Assembly (NCBI GenBank): GCA_029891345.1
Contig: CM057003.1
Coordinates: forward strand, 11,634,709-11,698,708
Source of the DNA: Dryococelus australis
Taxonomy: Eukaryota; Arthropoda; Insecta; Phasmatodea; Phasmatidae
Length of the DNA stretch: 64,000 nt
Reading direction: 5' to 3'
Notes under the pieces: model-generated
Database searches by the model: none
Told to the model about the DNA's origin: nothing
Seen by the model: the letters and a program-made list of their open reading frames with translations, nothing else
Translations under genes and position numbers: made by a program
In this document: piece by piece, positions 1-11,545 of the stretch
Numbering within the stretch: position 1 is the first letter of the stretch
How the letters are laid out: each line of letters begins with the position of its first letter

Positions 1-204
1 TATATTTTTTAAGCTGTTCTATCTAACGTAGTGTTAAACTGTCAGGAAATGGATTTCTCGATCTAGAATTAATCAAATGTGCTGAAACATGACCTACGCT
101 GTAAAAATTTTATCAGTAATTTTCCTAAACTGAGACTGAAATTTTAAATCTATAAGTAGTATGTAAATTATACCACGTATCAGGCTGCAAGTATAGGAGT
201 GGGG

Positions 205-437
205 TGGAGAGAGTTGGCCAGCTCTTAACATCGAGGTCTTGAGAGCCGATGAGGGTGAAGTGAATTGAGCAAGAAGCAGCGCGGAATGCAAAGGCGAGGG
301 GAACGGGATATCCCCGAGAAAACCCGCCGACCAGCGGCATCGCCAGCCACGATTCCCACGTGCGAAGATCCGGAAGCGACTGCGTCGGGAAACGAACCCG
401 GTTCGCCTTGGTGGGAGGTGAGTAGTCTAACCACGCA
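205..437 (-). mobile_element. SINE D, tRNA-derived, head truncated
   Basis: Read on the minus strand it has the B-box-like GGTTCG motif of a tRNA-derived head, then the family body (a CGCCGACCAGCGG-type block read from the other strand) and the conserved end with 'gctcttaacatcgaggtctt'. The A-box half of the head is missing where the element stops at 'gtctaaccac'. It matches about twelve other copies in the window. SINEs of this kind are RNA polymerase III transcripts mobilised by a LINE. No product is encoded. Confidence 0.8.
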
Positions 438-514
438 AATATAGGAATAGTTAGCGTCGGTGCTATACTAAATTACTGTTTTCCGTACGCATTTGACTCG
501 TTACGGGGCAAATG

Positions 515-1060
515 TTAGGCTTGGCTCACAGCCATCTGTCGCTTCCGTCAGTCACTCGTCCGTCAGTCAGCCATCCGTTGGTTTTTTTCGTCCGTCAATT
601 GAAAGCGACTAACAACAGTCCGACGTCTGTGAATCCGTCGGGCCAGAAAATGTTCAGTGTTACCACCCAACAACACTAACTTTCTTCTGAACACACAAAT
701 GTTTTTAATGAATGTAATAAATACATTCTCTTTCCCTAACGTAATTTATCAGCATTTCCTCCGAAAATCGACAAGTAATCTTTAGTTCAATTCAAAGGTG
801 AAACGTAAAAACGTAAACAACTTCACTGCCCCGTGTATTTAAAAAGGAAAAATATTCAGACAAAAAACAAGTGACTGTTTTTCGACAGCCACGTTCAATG
901 AACGATATTGCAAGGTGGTGGCCCATGCGTCCGTCCGTCGAAAGTCAAAGTTTGAGATATATTTGACGTGTTGGCGGATAGAAAAAAAATTGCCCTGCGA
1001 TTGGTTGAAGATCACGTGACCGACGGACGGACGGCGGCGGTCGCTTCAATGTTGAGTTAA
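515..1060 (+). mobile_element. TTAA-flanked non-autonomous element E (copy 1)
   Basis: The copy at 41073-41605 matches this almost end to end, with only small indels. Both ends carry clusters of CGTCCGTC on one side and GACGGACGG on the other, so subterminal repeats face each other. The left edge reads TTAG, a decayed TTAA, and the right edge reads TTAA, which fits the TTAA target site of piggyBac or Kolobok transposons. There is no coding capacity, so it would have depended on another element's transposase. The right inverted repeat is eroded compared with copy 2. Confidence 0.65.
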
Positions 1061-2926
1061 TTTCACATTATTTCATTACTACCTACATATATCTATACAA
1101 TATTGTCAGTCTTTGTATGACAACCAAATTTGTTTACATGGTAACTGTACTAGCCCCGTGACAATACAAAAAATAAAGGTCATAGGCTGGGTCCCCTAGT
1201 AGTGTAATAAAGAGACGGTTCATTGTGTTTTAATTCATATCTTTCAGAGTTACGCTATTCCATATTAACTCATTTTGTCTGTCCGATCCTGCAGGCATGG
1301 ATGGGCTAGAACAATATGACTTAACCTGTAGCACTTTCCTAATATGCGTACGTATACGTTGTAAAATTGCATGGTAAATACATGGTAAATTTATCTAATA
1401 ATTTCTTACAGCGTGGGCAGTTGAAGAGGTTAGTTTATACCATGAAGGCAATGTAATTATATCACCTATAAATTACAGTGACCAGACCGATAAGGGAGCC
1501 TGTTACCGTTTTGCACTCTAGTCTGCATGTGATGTAGACTGATTTGATTGGTTTATCTGGGTCTAACTAAAGCGACCCTATAGCCTAACATTAAATAACA
1601 ATATGAGATACCCGAAAATAACTGAAGAAGTTGAAGACATCGAAGATCAGTATTAACGTGGAATTTCCCGGTGAAACATAGAGTATAAAACAAGAACACG
1701 CGTGTGGGCCTGCCCATTGCACAGGTGCGTGTAAGTCAGAAATGGCATTAGCATTCACAATTATATTGCAGATTGAAACTCGCGACGACGAAATAGAGGA
1801 GAAGGGTATGGGTTTTGTGTGTAGGCGAAGAGTCAGGTGGAATTGGGCAACAGGCCGCCAAATTGTGTGCAGAACATCGGCAGGAGACGTCGTATTACAA
1901 AACTGCTCAGTGCTACCTGCTTAGGAATAACATTTACAAAACTTTGCACGTGTGCATGGCAATTTCAGTCTGTTCACTAATCTCCAAGGCTAATTTGTTT
2001 TTTTTTTCGCACATGAAAATGGTTGAATTGGTGGTTTTCGCTGTCATTTTTAAGCATAAACATCCCCATGCATAATCTTTAAAAAGTTATAGACAGGTGC
2101 GCAGACTTTTACCTTTAATAAGACGGCATACGATCATATGGTCTCCTCTGAAAGTCTCATAAAGATGCGATATTGACGGGAAGACCTCTTCGCCAGTTCA
2201 GTGATTTGCGTCTTATAGGCTACGGTGAGGCGCGATGCGCATGCCTAGGTCGCCCTTAGCACGTCTATGCAAAATACCTCCACACTCTAAAACCGAATCG
2301 GTGATGTCAATCACTGAAAGTCAGTTGATAAGCTGCTACTTACCGGCGAATCAAGCAAATTAACTGGGAACAAGTGATGTTAACAGTGGCGTTCTTGACG
2401 TTCAGTGGGAAATCAAAAATAAATCAGTCAAGTTCGATCACTATATTAATCGGTTATTTGGCACTGATCATCAGTTGTCCAGTTCTCACTGTTCTCACTG
2501 ATTCAAGTTTAGAGTGTTGCTAGGTGGCTACTTTTAACAAATGAGAGTTATTCCACAACGATAAGGAATGATGAGCGACATGAAGATACAAAAACTAAAG
2601 GTGTGGTAGATATTGGCACATGTCCTAAACATTAACACATCGCCAATAAAACTGCCTAATTCACATAGTCGCCCGTGGTAAATACGGTTTTTTCCCTTCG
2701 TTGAAGTTTCTTTCCGGATGTGATTTTTGTTTTGTTTTTGTTATGAAATCGGTACTTAGGCAAGTTGCGAAGTTAATTAATAGAACGATTTTATAGAAGC
2801 TCTATTTGCCGTTCGGCGCCCTAGGTAGACCGTCACCATAATGGGATGGGACTCATAAAAACCGCAGTTCGTGTAGAAATCAGTGTTAAACGTATGTACG
2901 CTTGTCTCAGAAAATAAATATTCATT
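1061..2926. other. Unassigned spacer, no feature recognised
   Basis: AT-rich sequence with only short ORFs of 60 to 86 codons that overlap in different frames and have no recognisable domain. No repeat shared with the rest of the window was found by eye. Confidence 0.5.
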
Positions 2927-3169
2927 TAGGCTGTTCACGGTAAAATGAGCATTTTTGAGATTCTATTTAATGTTTCCTTTCAGTCATTTTTTTTTATCCT
3001 TTAACCACATTTTTACATAAATACTGCCATGTAAGTAATAAACACAGTATGTGTATGCCCCCCCCCCCCACTCGGAAGTTAACGTCTAAGGCTAAAATAA
3101 AACATATTTATTGCATTTTTTTCAAGTGAGATGGCTTTCAAAAGTGCTCACTTTACCGTGAATAGCCTA
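2927..3169 (+). mobile_element. CACGG MITE, core-1
   Basis: Begins TAGGCTGTTCACGG and ends in the inverted copy CCGTGAATAGCCTA, followed by TA. The interior matches the core-1 consensus: a T-rich block, 'gtaagtaataaacacagt' and 'aagttaacgtctaaggct'. A run of C has expanded in the middle. No coding sequence. The closest full-length relative is the copy at 33854. Confidence 0.85.
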
Positions 3170-3421
3170 TATCGTGTTTTCCAGGACAGGTAAAAAATTA
3201 TTTGTCCAGGGTTGCTATTTTTTTTTATTACTTTGGTTTTATTAGAAACTTTTGAAAATAAAATTAAATACAATTTCTTTAGAGCTTTGCCTCGACAGTT
3301 TTTTTTATAGCGGTAAGAGAAAAATACAAGTAGCATCTTCATTCCGAGCAACTGGCTTCCGCCACGTGCATAATTTTTCCTCTCGGGCAGATATAATTTG
3401 AGAGGAACTCAGTTACGAGTT

Positions 3422-4113
3422 TAATCCATCCGCGCATTACTTCGCAATTTCCTGAAGCCCTGCTAAAGTTGCACTTTTAGGATATTCCTCCGCGTCGTGC
3501 AGACTAAGCTCAGCTAAGTCTAGAAAGTTACGCCAAAGGACAAGGCACCGAATCCGTGCGCACTAGCTTGTGATAATAGTTTGCATGAGAACTATTTCTT
3601 ACTAGGTGCTACCACCACACATGTTTTCTCTCGCTGTTTTATTCATATTTATTATACACTAGCTGTTACACGCGGCTTCACTCGCGTGCAAAATTAAAAC
3701 CTCAATTATAATGACCGAGTGCTCAATCTTAATGGTATGTTCTGTACGAAACTGTTCGATTTTCCGGGACGAAAAGTACCCTATGTGCTAATCCAGAATA
3801 CAATCTACCTCTGTACCAAATCTCGTCCAAATCCGTCTAGCCGTTACGACGTGATTAAGTAACAAACAAACATACAGACTTTCGCATTTATAATATTATT
3901 AGGATATTAGGATTACGATTAAAGTATGTAATTTATAAATAAAATATTGGTGGAATTTCCATTTAACTAGGAATTGGATACATTTATGTTAATATACGTA
4001 TAAAACGCTTATGACACATGGTATGATTAGTAAATAGCTAAACATATCATACATGAAGTAATTTTTCAAAGCTTTGATTCGAAAAGTGCGAATAAACCGC
4101 CGCGAACAGACTG
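3422..4113 (-). mobile_element. Family B MITE, interrupted by a LINE/SINE-like tail
   Basis: Reversed copy of B. The right end (cctgaagccctgctaaagtt, then ggatattcctccgc) comes first. The other half, with 'cgtataaaacgctt' and 'aagctttgattcgaaaagtg', resumes after a foreign insert of about 250 bp. Without the insert the length is about 440 bp, close to the 418-425 bp of intact B copies. The terminal repeat near 4113 is diverged. Confidence 0.75.
3659..3908 (+). mobile_element. LINE/SINE-like 3' tail inserted in family B
   Basis: The insert starts 'ctagctgttacacgcggctt' and ends 'ttcgcatttataatattatt'. It contains the widespread arthropod block 'ccaaatctcgtccaaatccg', then 'cgtgattaagtaacaaacaa'. 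From general knowledge, this layout is common at the 3' end of insect non-LTR elements or of SINEs that share their tail. No reverse transcriptase is present, so the exact family is left open. Confidence 0.55.
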
Positions 4114-4907
4114 CACATGTCGAAGCCTAGTAACGGGATTTGTATGTCGGTTGTTAGCCTTGCGTGACCTCGTGCAGTTTAAAAATTGTACCGGGAAGTC
4201 GCCTTAAGTATATAGCAATACACCAAACCAACATTAATGTTAAGCAGTTTTAAGTGTGTTGAAATTTATAACCTGGATTTACAACGGAAATCGAAACTGG
4301 CTAGTGTCGGCTTGATTTAGTAGTGTGGAGTGATACGATCGTTTTACAGATGTCCAAGAAACCTGAAGTGGCCCTGTTCGAAGCTTTAAAGATGGAGTAA
4401 TGAAACTGTTATTAAAAATATCGTCATATGGAAAGCATTCCTGGATATTTTCTATGAATTAAGTTCTTCACGAGGTAGGAAAATTGATCGTTTTTACTTC
4501 TAGGGATCTCGAAGCTAGCGGACGTCGGCTTGTTTGGCAGGTTTGGAGTTATTTCCCCGTTTTACTAACACCAAGTGCCAGTGGTGATTACGAAACCACT
4601 TAAGGGAGATGTGTAGTAATGATTTATTGTACAGGTCGTAAGGGATACGAAATGGCAATGGCGAAATAATGAGGACCAAATTCGTGACCGCAACGCGGCG
4701 AATGAGTCGGCCTTATTGACGGTCCCTGGCTGTTTATTATTGTGGATGTTCACGGGTCGTTCTCTGGAACCAGTTACCCACGTCAGGCAGGTTATCCCGA
4801 TGACGTCGAGGTGTGAGGTATTTCTAACGCCGAGGAGGCGAACCGTCTGCGGTAAGAATTTGGGTTTACTGCCTCTGCGGTCTTTTGATTAGCGTCGGAA
4901 CAACAGG

Positions 4908-4910
<3 letters not shown>
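4114..4910. other. Unassigned spacer
   Basis: No gene recognised. Two stretches (about 4280-4345 and 4510-4570) look like a diverged direct repeat containing 'gtcggcttg' and 'cgttttac', but the match is too weak to define an element. Confidence 0.4.

Positions 4911-4969
<59 letters not shown>
4911..4969. repeat. (AG)n microsatellite
   Basis: About 29 uninterrupted AG units. ORFs crossing it translate as Leu-Ser or Arg-Glu runs and are artefacts. Confidence 0.98.
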
Positions 4970-4972
<3 letters not shown>

Positions 4973-5754
4973 CGCGGTACTGCTCTAGCTGTGTGGATCA
5001 TCAACAACCAGCAGATCGGGAAAACTAACTAAGAGTCTGTCAAATGAAAAGATTTAAAGTACGATAAAAATTCGCATGTTAAATGCCGAGCGAGTAGGTT
5101 AGAGTAGTAGGTGCGGGTTCATCGGGGACTTTTCTGTTTCTGTTTTTTTTTTTTTTGTGTGTTTTTACCTTGTTTCGAGGTATGTATCTGTGTTGTATTA
5201 ATAGAATAATTCCTGTCTGCATATTTTATTAATTTTTACGATTATTAACAGTATTGATTATGTGTTTTTGCAGATTTCAACCTGACATGAATCGGAGGCG
5301 AATTCGTTCTTCTGGATATTGCCCGAGGAAGGTTTATCGTAATATTGTGTCTTTTACTAAGGATGTGAATAAAGATGATAGGTCTTGGACAGTTAGATCC
5401 TTGATATAGAAGAGGGTTATATTTTGTCTTTTTTTGTACCGTTTCGGTCTTCAAGGAATAACTGCTAAAGCTGGTAGTGGTTTGTTGTAATAAGGTACGT
5501 GAAAGGGTTATGGCGTGACACGTAACAGACAGGGGGTACAAACAAGCTGACATACTCACGCGAAGACACAACAATAGTGCTAGTATGGCGATTTTACTAC
5601 CGAAATGCACCAAGATAAGTACCTACGTGTCTTCGTTTTCGCGTCATAATTTTGATTCATAGTAAGTTAATTACTGACAATGTACGATTATGGAAAATTT
5701 AGTTTTCACGAGTTGTTTGATATTTTTATGCGTAATTTAATTACGTGTTATATG
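4970..5754. other. Unassigned spacer
   Basis: No repeat family or gene recognised. The 122-codon minus-strand ORF (5245-5613) has no domain, signal or family resemblance that I can name, and runs through ordinary AT-rich sequence. Confidence 0.4.
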
Positions 5755-5995
5755 TAGAAACCTGAAAATTTTCGGGTTTATTTTGGGACAAGATAGCATT
5801 CAAAACACGTGTGTTTTATATAATTTAGCCATTGGTCCACACAGTGTTTGACACCCTCTGGAGAACGCTGGCCCAATCGTCGCCTTCCAATGTGACAGCT
5901 GACAACCAATTCACGGTTGACATCGGCATATTTGTACATAAGACTGCAGAGTCTATCCTGCATACAATTAAACTCGCGAATTTTTCAGATATCTA
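5755..5995 (+). mobile_element. hAT-type MITE F with 8-bp duplication
   Basis: Ends are TAGAAACCTGAAAATTTTCG and the inverse of TAGATATCTGAAAAATTCGC. Flanking 8-mers are GTTATATG and GTTATATC (7 of 8 match), which is diagnostic of hAT insertion. The interior 'ttagccattggtcca' and 'gagaacgctggcccaatcgt' matches the copies at 45684 and 50133. Non-coding; it would need a hAT transposase in trans. Confidence 0.85.
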
Positions 5996-6242
5996 GTTAT
6001 ATCTGCTAGTTTTAAATAGCCACGAAGATTTATATTTTATCAATATGTTCCTGTCTTTTAGCAAGCAGGAAGTAACACACAGTGAAAATTAGTTACGAGA
6101 GTTTTAAACAATTAGTAAATTGTAAATTTTCTGTAGCCTAAGCAACCGTTTCCAACAATACCTCCAAAATTTAAATTATGGAATGAAAACTAACAATTTC
6201 TGCAAAATAGGCGAAGGCAAGCCTTAAAAATCACACATGGGG

Positions 6243-6480
6243 TAGGCTGTTCACGGTAAAGTGAGTACTTCGAAGCCCTTGTTACTTTTTTCTTATCGAC
6301 CATTTTTTTTATCCTTCCACCCATTTATTAAATAATTACTGTCACGTAAGTAATACACAGAGTGTGTATATTTCACCGGATTTGAAAATTAACTTCTAAG
6401 GCTACAACAAAATATTTTTATTGATTATTATTCCAAATGAGAGGGCTTCAAAAAGTTCTCACTTTGCCGTGAATAGCCTA
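6243..6480 (+). mobile_element. CACGG MITE, core-1
   Basis: Left end TAGGCTGTTCACGGTAAAGT, right end inverse with CCGTGAATAGCCTA. Interior matches core-1. It abuts the next element directly: its flanking TA is also the left target TA of the B element at 6483, so one inserted at the edge of the other. Confidence 0.88.
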
Positions 6481-6482
6481 TA

Positions 6483-6900
6483 TAGTCTATTCACGGTTTC
6501 TTCACACTTTTTGAACCAAACCCTTGAAAAATCACTCCTTGTATGAAGTGTTTAGTTATTTACCGAGTATGCCGTATATCACACGCGTTTTGTATATCTG
6601 TTAACTTAAAAGTGTCTTATTTATAGTTAAATAGAAGTTTTACTTATATTTTATTTATAAATTATAATATTTAATATATAATAAATATCAATAAAAACTG
6701 TAAGAAAACATGTGTATTGGTAGCGCCTAGTAAGATATAGTTCCCATGCAAAACATTATTACAATTAAGTGCGCACGAATTCGGTGCGTTGTTCTTTGGT
6801 GTAATTTTTCTAGACTTAGTTTGCACGAGGCGGAGGAATATCTTGGAAGTAGAACTTTAGCAGGGCTTCAGGAAAGTGTGAAGTAACAGTGAATGGATTA
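6483..6900 (+). mobile_element. Family B MITE, full length, reference copy
   Basis: 418 bp with ends TAGTCTATTCACGGTTTCTT and the inverse of TAATCCATTCACTGTTACTT, flanked by TA on both sides. The right third holds 'cggtgcgttgttctttggtg' and 'gcacgaggcggaggaatatc', the best-conserved block across copies. No ORF of interest. TA duplication and TIR fit a Tc1/mariner-like donor, but the superfamily is inferred. Confidence 0.88.
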
Positions 6901-7239
6901 TAGCAGGACGGAAACTGTGATGTAACATTCGCAAGGTGATCCTTTCCGACAGTATAACTTCGTGACGAATAATACGATTGAAGCATGGCCTTGAGCTGAT
7001 ACCGCTCATGTGCAAGGTAAGGGTGGGGGTCCGCGGCGACTAGCGGGAATTTCGGGCGTGGGCGAAACTTCCCGGGAGGTATATCTCGCGATTCCGATGT
7101 GCTAGAATGTTGATTTTGGTGCCAAACGGAAGATCGATTCCAGATCTGTTGATTTAAGCAATTAAAGCCCAGCAACAGTTTCGTTACTTTAATTACATTC
7201 TCATATATCCTTTAACGCAGACGAATTTATATTTGCAAG
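6901..7239. other. Unassigned spacer
   Basis: No repeat or gene recognised. A 119-codon minus-strand ORF runs from here into the B element's end and is not credible as a gene. Confidence 0.45.
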
Positions 7240-7503
7240 GTGAGTGAAGAGATTTGGGCGGCTTTTAACATTGAGGTCTCGAGATCCGATAAGGGTGAAA
7301 TAAGGTGAGTGTGGAGCAGCGCCGGAATGCAAGGGCAGAGGAAACCGAAAACCCCCCGTGAAAACCCGCCGACCAGCGCTATCGTCCGGCACGATTCCCA
7401 CATGCAAAAATCTGGGGGGGGGGGGGGCTGCCCCGTTGGGTATCGAAACCAGTTTGCCTGGATGGGATGCCAATAGTCTAACCACTACATCACCGCGGCA
7501 CCG
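7240..7503 (-). mobile_element. SINE D, near full length
   Basis: On the minus strand it starts with the tRNA-like head (GGTGCCGCGGTGATGTAGTG, A box) and keeps the body 'gcgctggtcggcgggttttc' and the 3' 'ctcgagacctcaatgttaaa'. The B-box GGTTTCGATACCC is mutated. A G-run has expanded in the body. Confidence 0.88.
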
Positions 7504-9166
7504 CGTGAAGGCACCGAGGAGTGTCGTTATCTGTTGCACACGGAGACGATCGAGAAGATTCGTAATAAGTATAAATCGCCAATTTTTTTTTACTGTCCTG
7601 CCTGTTTGATGTGTTGACCTGACGTCTGTTACGGTTTAGCCTCCTTAATGTGCAATGTCGCCTTCGTAAAAAAAACCGCAAATATCCTGCTGTTTGCAAG
7701 ATTTTACTCGGGGAGTGACATCTTGTATAGTTGATAATAGAAGTTTATAAGTTGACGTTCTTATTTACAATGTTGTGAGTCGTCAGCTAACTCTATCGCT
7801 AGCGGCTGAGAAAAACATTTTAGCGTACAGTAGGTTACCACGATCACTCGCACCCTGTCCAGCAAACTCGCCAAGAGACTTGCCCATAAACCTTCGTGTG
7901 TCCGAAATTATCTTCTGCGCGCAGATCATAAAACACGCGGCCCGAGCTGCCTGCAAGCTTTACGACGCGACGTCGAGAAACAAACGCGTTATAAAAGTTA
8001 GGTCGTAAAAGACTGCGATCTTGCTTCCTAGACATGTTTTCGGCAATTGCAGTAATTGTGTGAATGCTTGTTAACGTATATTCATATGTCCATAATAACT
8101 TAACTTAAACTTCAATTAATCTTTTAAATGCTATGTTTTGATGACCATCCTATTTATCCTCTCGTTCAAATAATTTACGTATAAAAATTTTGGGCTACTA
8201 TTATTACGCTTTGCAACTTTTAAATATCGTTTCGTTCTGGCTAAACGTACAATTAGTCCTGACTTGCCGTGAATAAGGCTTAGATAGTATTCATAGTTGT
8301 AGACTGCATTTATAATACGCATTCCACTTTGTGATTTCGTCAGAAATTTATAACAACGATAATCTTACAGCATTCCAATTATTTAGTGTTATAATTTTCA
8401 TCTATTTGGGTTTTCACGTTTCGAACAACGTGTGCTCTAGCCCTGCCTCCTTACGATATGAGTTATCACTGCCTTCAAGGTCCCTATTATAATCATAAGT
8501 TAACGTGTTATTAGTTAATTGCACTATAATGTAGGTTAGAAGACCATTTGCGCATTATACAGGCGTGTCTAGTTTCCTATCGGTGATAAGAAAAATTGAT
8601 AGAAATTAATGAAACGTGTGCTTTTGAAACGTCATTTGAATGTCTAATTTACGGGATGGTGAAATAAATCGTAACTTTTGTCTTTATGCACCAGTGACCA
8701 GTTTTTACCAACACGCGATATGCAAGTTTCCATTAGGAACTTGTGATGTTTTCCTCCTACGCGATGCAACGGAACTGTAGTTTTTTTTTTCTCAGAGAAA
8801 GCTGTAGCGATGTGTATTATTATTTTTTGGACAGGCGTAATGCAGCTATTGCGTGCCATTATCTGAAATGGAGGGAGAAAAGTCTACCTCGCTCCGTCAG
8901 GCGAGTCGCATCTACCACATCGTCATGCAGCGGGAGCAGTTCAAAAGTGCAGTTAATGACGTCGTAATAACTATCCTTCGTGACTCACGCGCAGGAATTC
9001 AATAGGCGTTGCGACAGAGAAGATACAGTGCTGCACCCAAGTCGGTTTCTCCCCGACAGGCGGACGGCCGCCAGCTCTATGAGCGGAAAAATAAAACCGT
9101 ACTCTAGGAACAGAGAACGTGGGAATGTCTATATTTTTCAAAACTACTTCCTATTAAAGACTGCTC
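7504..9166. other. Unassigned spacer with a GC-richer patch
   Basis: Roughly 7840-7990 is CpG-richer than its surroundings and open in two frames, without a recognisable domain. Around 8256-8284 'ttgccgtgaataaggctta' resembles the inner side of a CACGG terminal repeat, probably a remnant. Nothing else identified. Confidence 0.4.
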
Positions 9167-9583
9167 GCGATAAAGTGAACACTTTGGAAATCGACCTTAG
9201 AAAAATGTCGCTGTCCCTATCTGCATATACTTCAAAGGGCGCGCTGAGTGACATGCGCTCGGTAAAGTTGGTACCGACGGATGGAAAGTAGTTCAATATC
9301 TTAACGTCGAATAAAAAGTGTTGTAACCATTTTTGTTAACTTAAATTATTTCTTTCGCTTTCTGTTTATTTTTTAATGTACCGAAGTTTAAAAATTAGCA
9401 GATTTTTTTTTTTACATATTTACTTTTCGAATAATTTCACAGCTTCACTTGACCGACGTATGAATAAAGTGATGAGGCCCACGACAGTGATAATCATACA
9501 TAAGGCGGAATAATACACAACGTGCATACTAGTCAAATTTAAGCAGGGCTTTCAAAAGTGCTCATTTTACCGCCAATACCTTA
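9167..9583 (+). mobile_element. CACGG MITE, core-3
   Basis: Ends are related to TAGGCTGTTCACGGTAAAGT (here AAGACTGCTCGCGATAAAGT) and its inverse, with TA on both sides. The interior is the ~420-bp core-3: 'gaccttagaaaaatgtc', 'taataaaaagtgtt', 'cttgaccgacgtatgaataa', 'cataaggcggaa'. This core shares nothing obvious with core-1 beyond the ends. Confidence 0.8.
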
Positions 9584-9985
9584 TACTAATGATACGTCTG
9601 GTAGGACACAGGTTGGGAAGATAATGTTAAAAGTTTGGCAAAGGGTAAAGGCACCAGTGTCGAAAGGTGCCAGATATTCTCTATTTTCTACGTTAAAAAA
9701 ATGATATTTGTAATAATCATATATCAAATATGAAATAACTTCGTAACTAAGTAGAATCTTTCTCTGTTATTATTCACTTAGCTTAGAATTTTAATTAAAT
9801 TCTAACTTCCTGAGAACTGCACACCTAGCGACGGAAATTTCCCCTATGCCGAACTCTCACGTGAGAGATCTCGTTTTATTCATAACTTGGGTAGAATAAA
9901 CCTTACTACGGCCCACTGATTTTAATGCCGAGAAGGGATATCATTTGAACGGCTTTTTGCCAACCTTAGCACACCATAATTAGCT
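9584..9985. other. Unassigned AT-rich spacer
   Basis: No gene or shared repeat seen. Confidence 0.5.
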
Positions 9986-10180
9986 GGCCGCGATGGTGTG
10001 GCGGTCAAACTGTTCATCTCCCACGACGGCGTGTACTGGATTCCATTCTCGGCGGGATCACTCCCGATTTTCGCCTGCGAGGAAACTTGTCGGACTCTGC
10101 CGCTGGGTTTTCTCGGGGTTCTCCCATTTCGCCCATTTATCCCCACCTCATTTCATGCCCGTCGGCGCTGACGAAATAAT
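9986..10180 (+). mobile_element. SINE D, diverged
   Basis: Head 'ggccgcgatggtgtggcggt' aligns with the family's tRNA-like start. The B box is decayed to 'ggattccattctc'. The body 'gccgctgggttttctcgggg' is kept. The 3' end is truncated at 'cgtcggcgctgacg'. Older than most other copies by eye. Confidence 0.75.
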
Positions 10181-10412
10181 TTGTTAATCGCTGTCCAGAC
10201 CTCTCACTCACTAGTACTGTCCCAACCGGTAATATGACGCCATGCTGTCTGGCCCTGGAAAAAGAAAATGATGGAGGTATTAAATTAGTGTGTCAGAATA
10301 ATCTCTAGCTTTACTGCGCACTCTTACGATTGCCTCTCACCACGAGCAGCGGCATTAGTGAATGTTACCAAAACATATTCAGTAAACAGTGGTGACCACT
10401 AGGCGCCATGTA

Positions 10413-10811
10413 AAGGTTGTTCACGATAAAGTGAGCAGTTTTGATACTGCCCCTGCCTGCATACATTTTAAAGGGCACACTGAGTGGCATGCGCCCAGTA
10501 ACGTTGGTATATATGGATGGGAAGTAGTTCTATATCTTAACGTCTAACAAAAAGTGTTAGGTAATCATTTGCGATAACTCATATTATGTATTTCTCTCGC
10601 TTTATGTTTCTCTAATGCATCGGAGTACAAAAATGAACAACTTTTAAAAATATTTACGTTTCTAATAATTTCAAGGTTTCACTTGACCGACGCATGAAAA
10701 AAGTTATGAGGCCCGTGGCAATGTTAATTTTACACAAGGCGGAAGAACACGCAACGTGCATACACTTAGATTTTAAGCAGGGCTTTCAAAAGTGTTCAAT
10801 TTGCCAGCCTA
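10413..10811 (+). mobile_element. CACGG MITE, core-3
   Basis: Left end AAGGTTGTTCACGATAAAGT, right end a shortened inverse ending GCCTA, TA on both sides. A small deletion near the left end removes part of the subterminal block, so it runs straight from 'ttttgatac' to 'tgcccctgcctgcat'. The remaining interior matches the copy at 9167. Confidence 0.8.
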
Positions 10812-11379
10812 TAACAGCAAACTCGGGAATCTGCTAATAATGGAAGAACAAAATTGTGTTGCTCGCACGGTACGATTGTGCCAAACTATCAACGTCTCGC
10901 CTCAGTGACACCACCCAGTATCCGAGGACCAGTAAGAAATGAGGGTGAAAGGCTGTAGGGGCGAGGACGATAAATATATATTCAGCAGCCAAGACAAGGC
11001 AGTGGGGGTAGTTAGAGAAGGGCTCGGGAACCCTTATCACACCTGTGGCCTTCCAATACTTTCTGTGCCCTAAGTGAGCTTTATTGTAATCACGGCGTCA
11101 CATTCGTAAAATTGTCATATGATAAATGAACTTATTTAAGAGTGGGATGGACCCCGGCATTTTTTGTGAAATGGTTATTTGTGTGAATACGTGTATCTCG
11201 GCAAATCAATGTTCTGCCAATACGACTTTCTGCCAAAAAAGACAAAAAGACCTATACCCCAAATTTTTTTTCTTGTCATATTAAGTTTATTCTTGGAGAA
11301 AAAATTCGTGAAAATGGTCAAATATCGCATTTTTAAAGCTCACCTATGAAGTTTCCGTAAGCAGCAAGAGAAAAGTAGA
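10812..11379. other. Unassigned spacer
   Basis: No element recognised. A 68-codon minus-strand ORF with a hydrophobic stretch lies here but has no supporting start context or family resemblance. Confidence 0.45.
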
Positions 11380-11545
11380 AAGATCCGAGCGTAGTTTAAT
11401 CTGTGGCCTTTCATCGTGTGTCTAACCCCTATGTTACATATATAGTTTACCCAGTACAGCGTTACGACGGAAACACTGCAGGATTTGCGCGTAGGAGCGA
11501 TGAGGCACTGGGCGTGCGTGTTAGTGTCGCCCGTATCGCTCCCTC
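11380..11545 (-). repeat. Unclassified dispersed repeat G, reversed copy
   Basis: The reverse complement contains 'gggcgacactaacacgc', 'catcgctcctacgcgcaa' and 'gcagtgtttccgtcgtaacg', matching copies at 35195, 52395 and 59805. The adjoining 'gtagtttaatctgtgg' block is shared with 32795. No TIR or tail seen, so the class is unknown. Boundaries are approximate. Confidence 0.55.
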
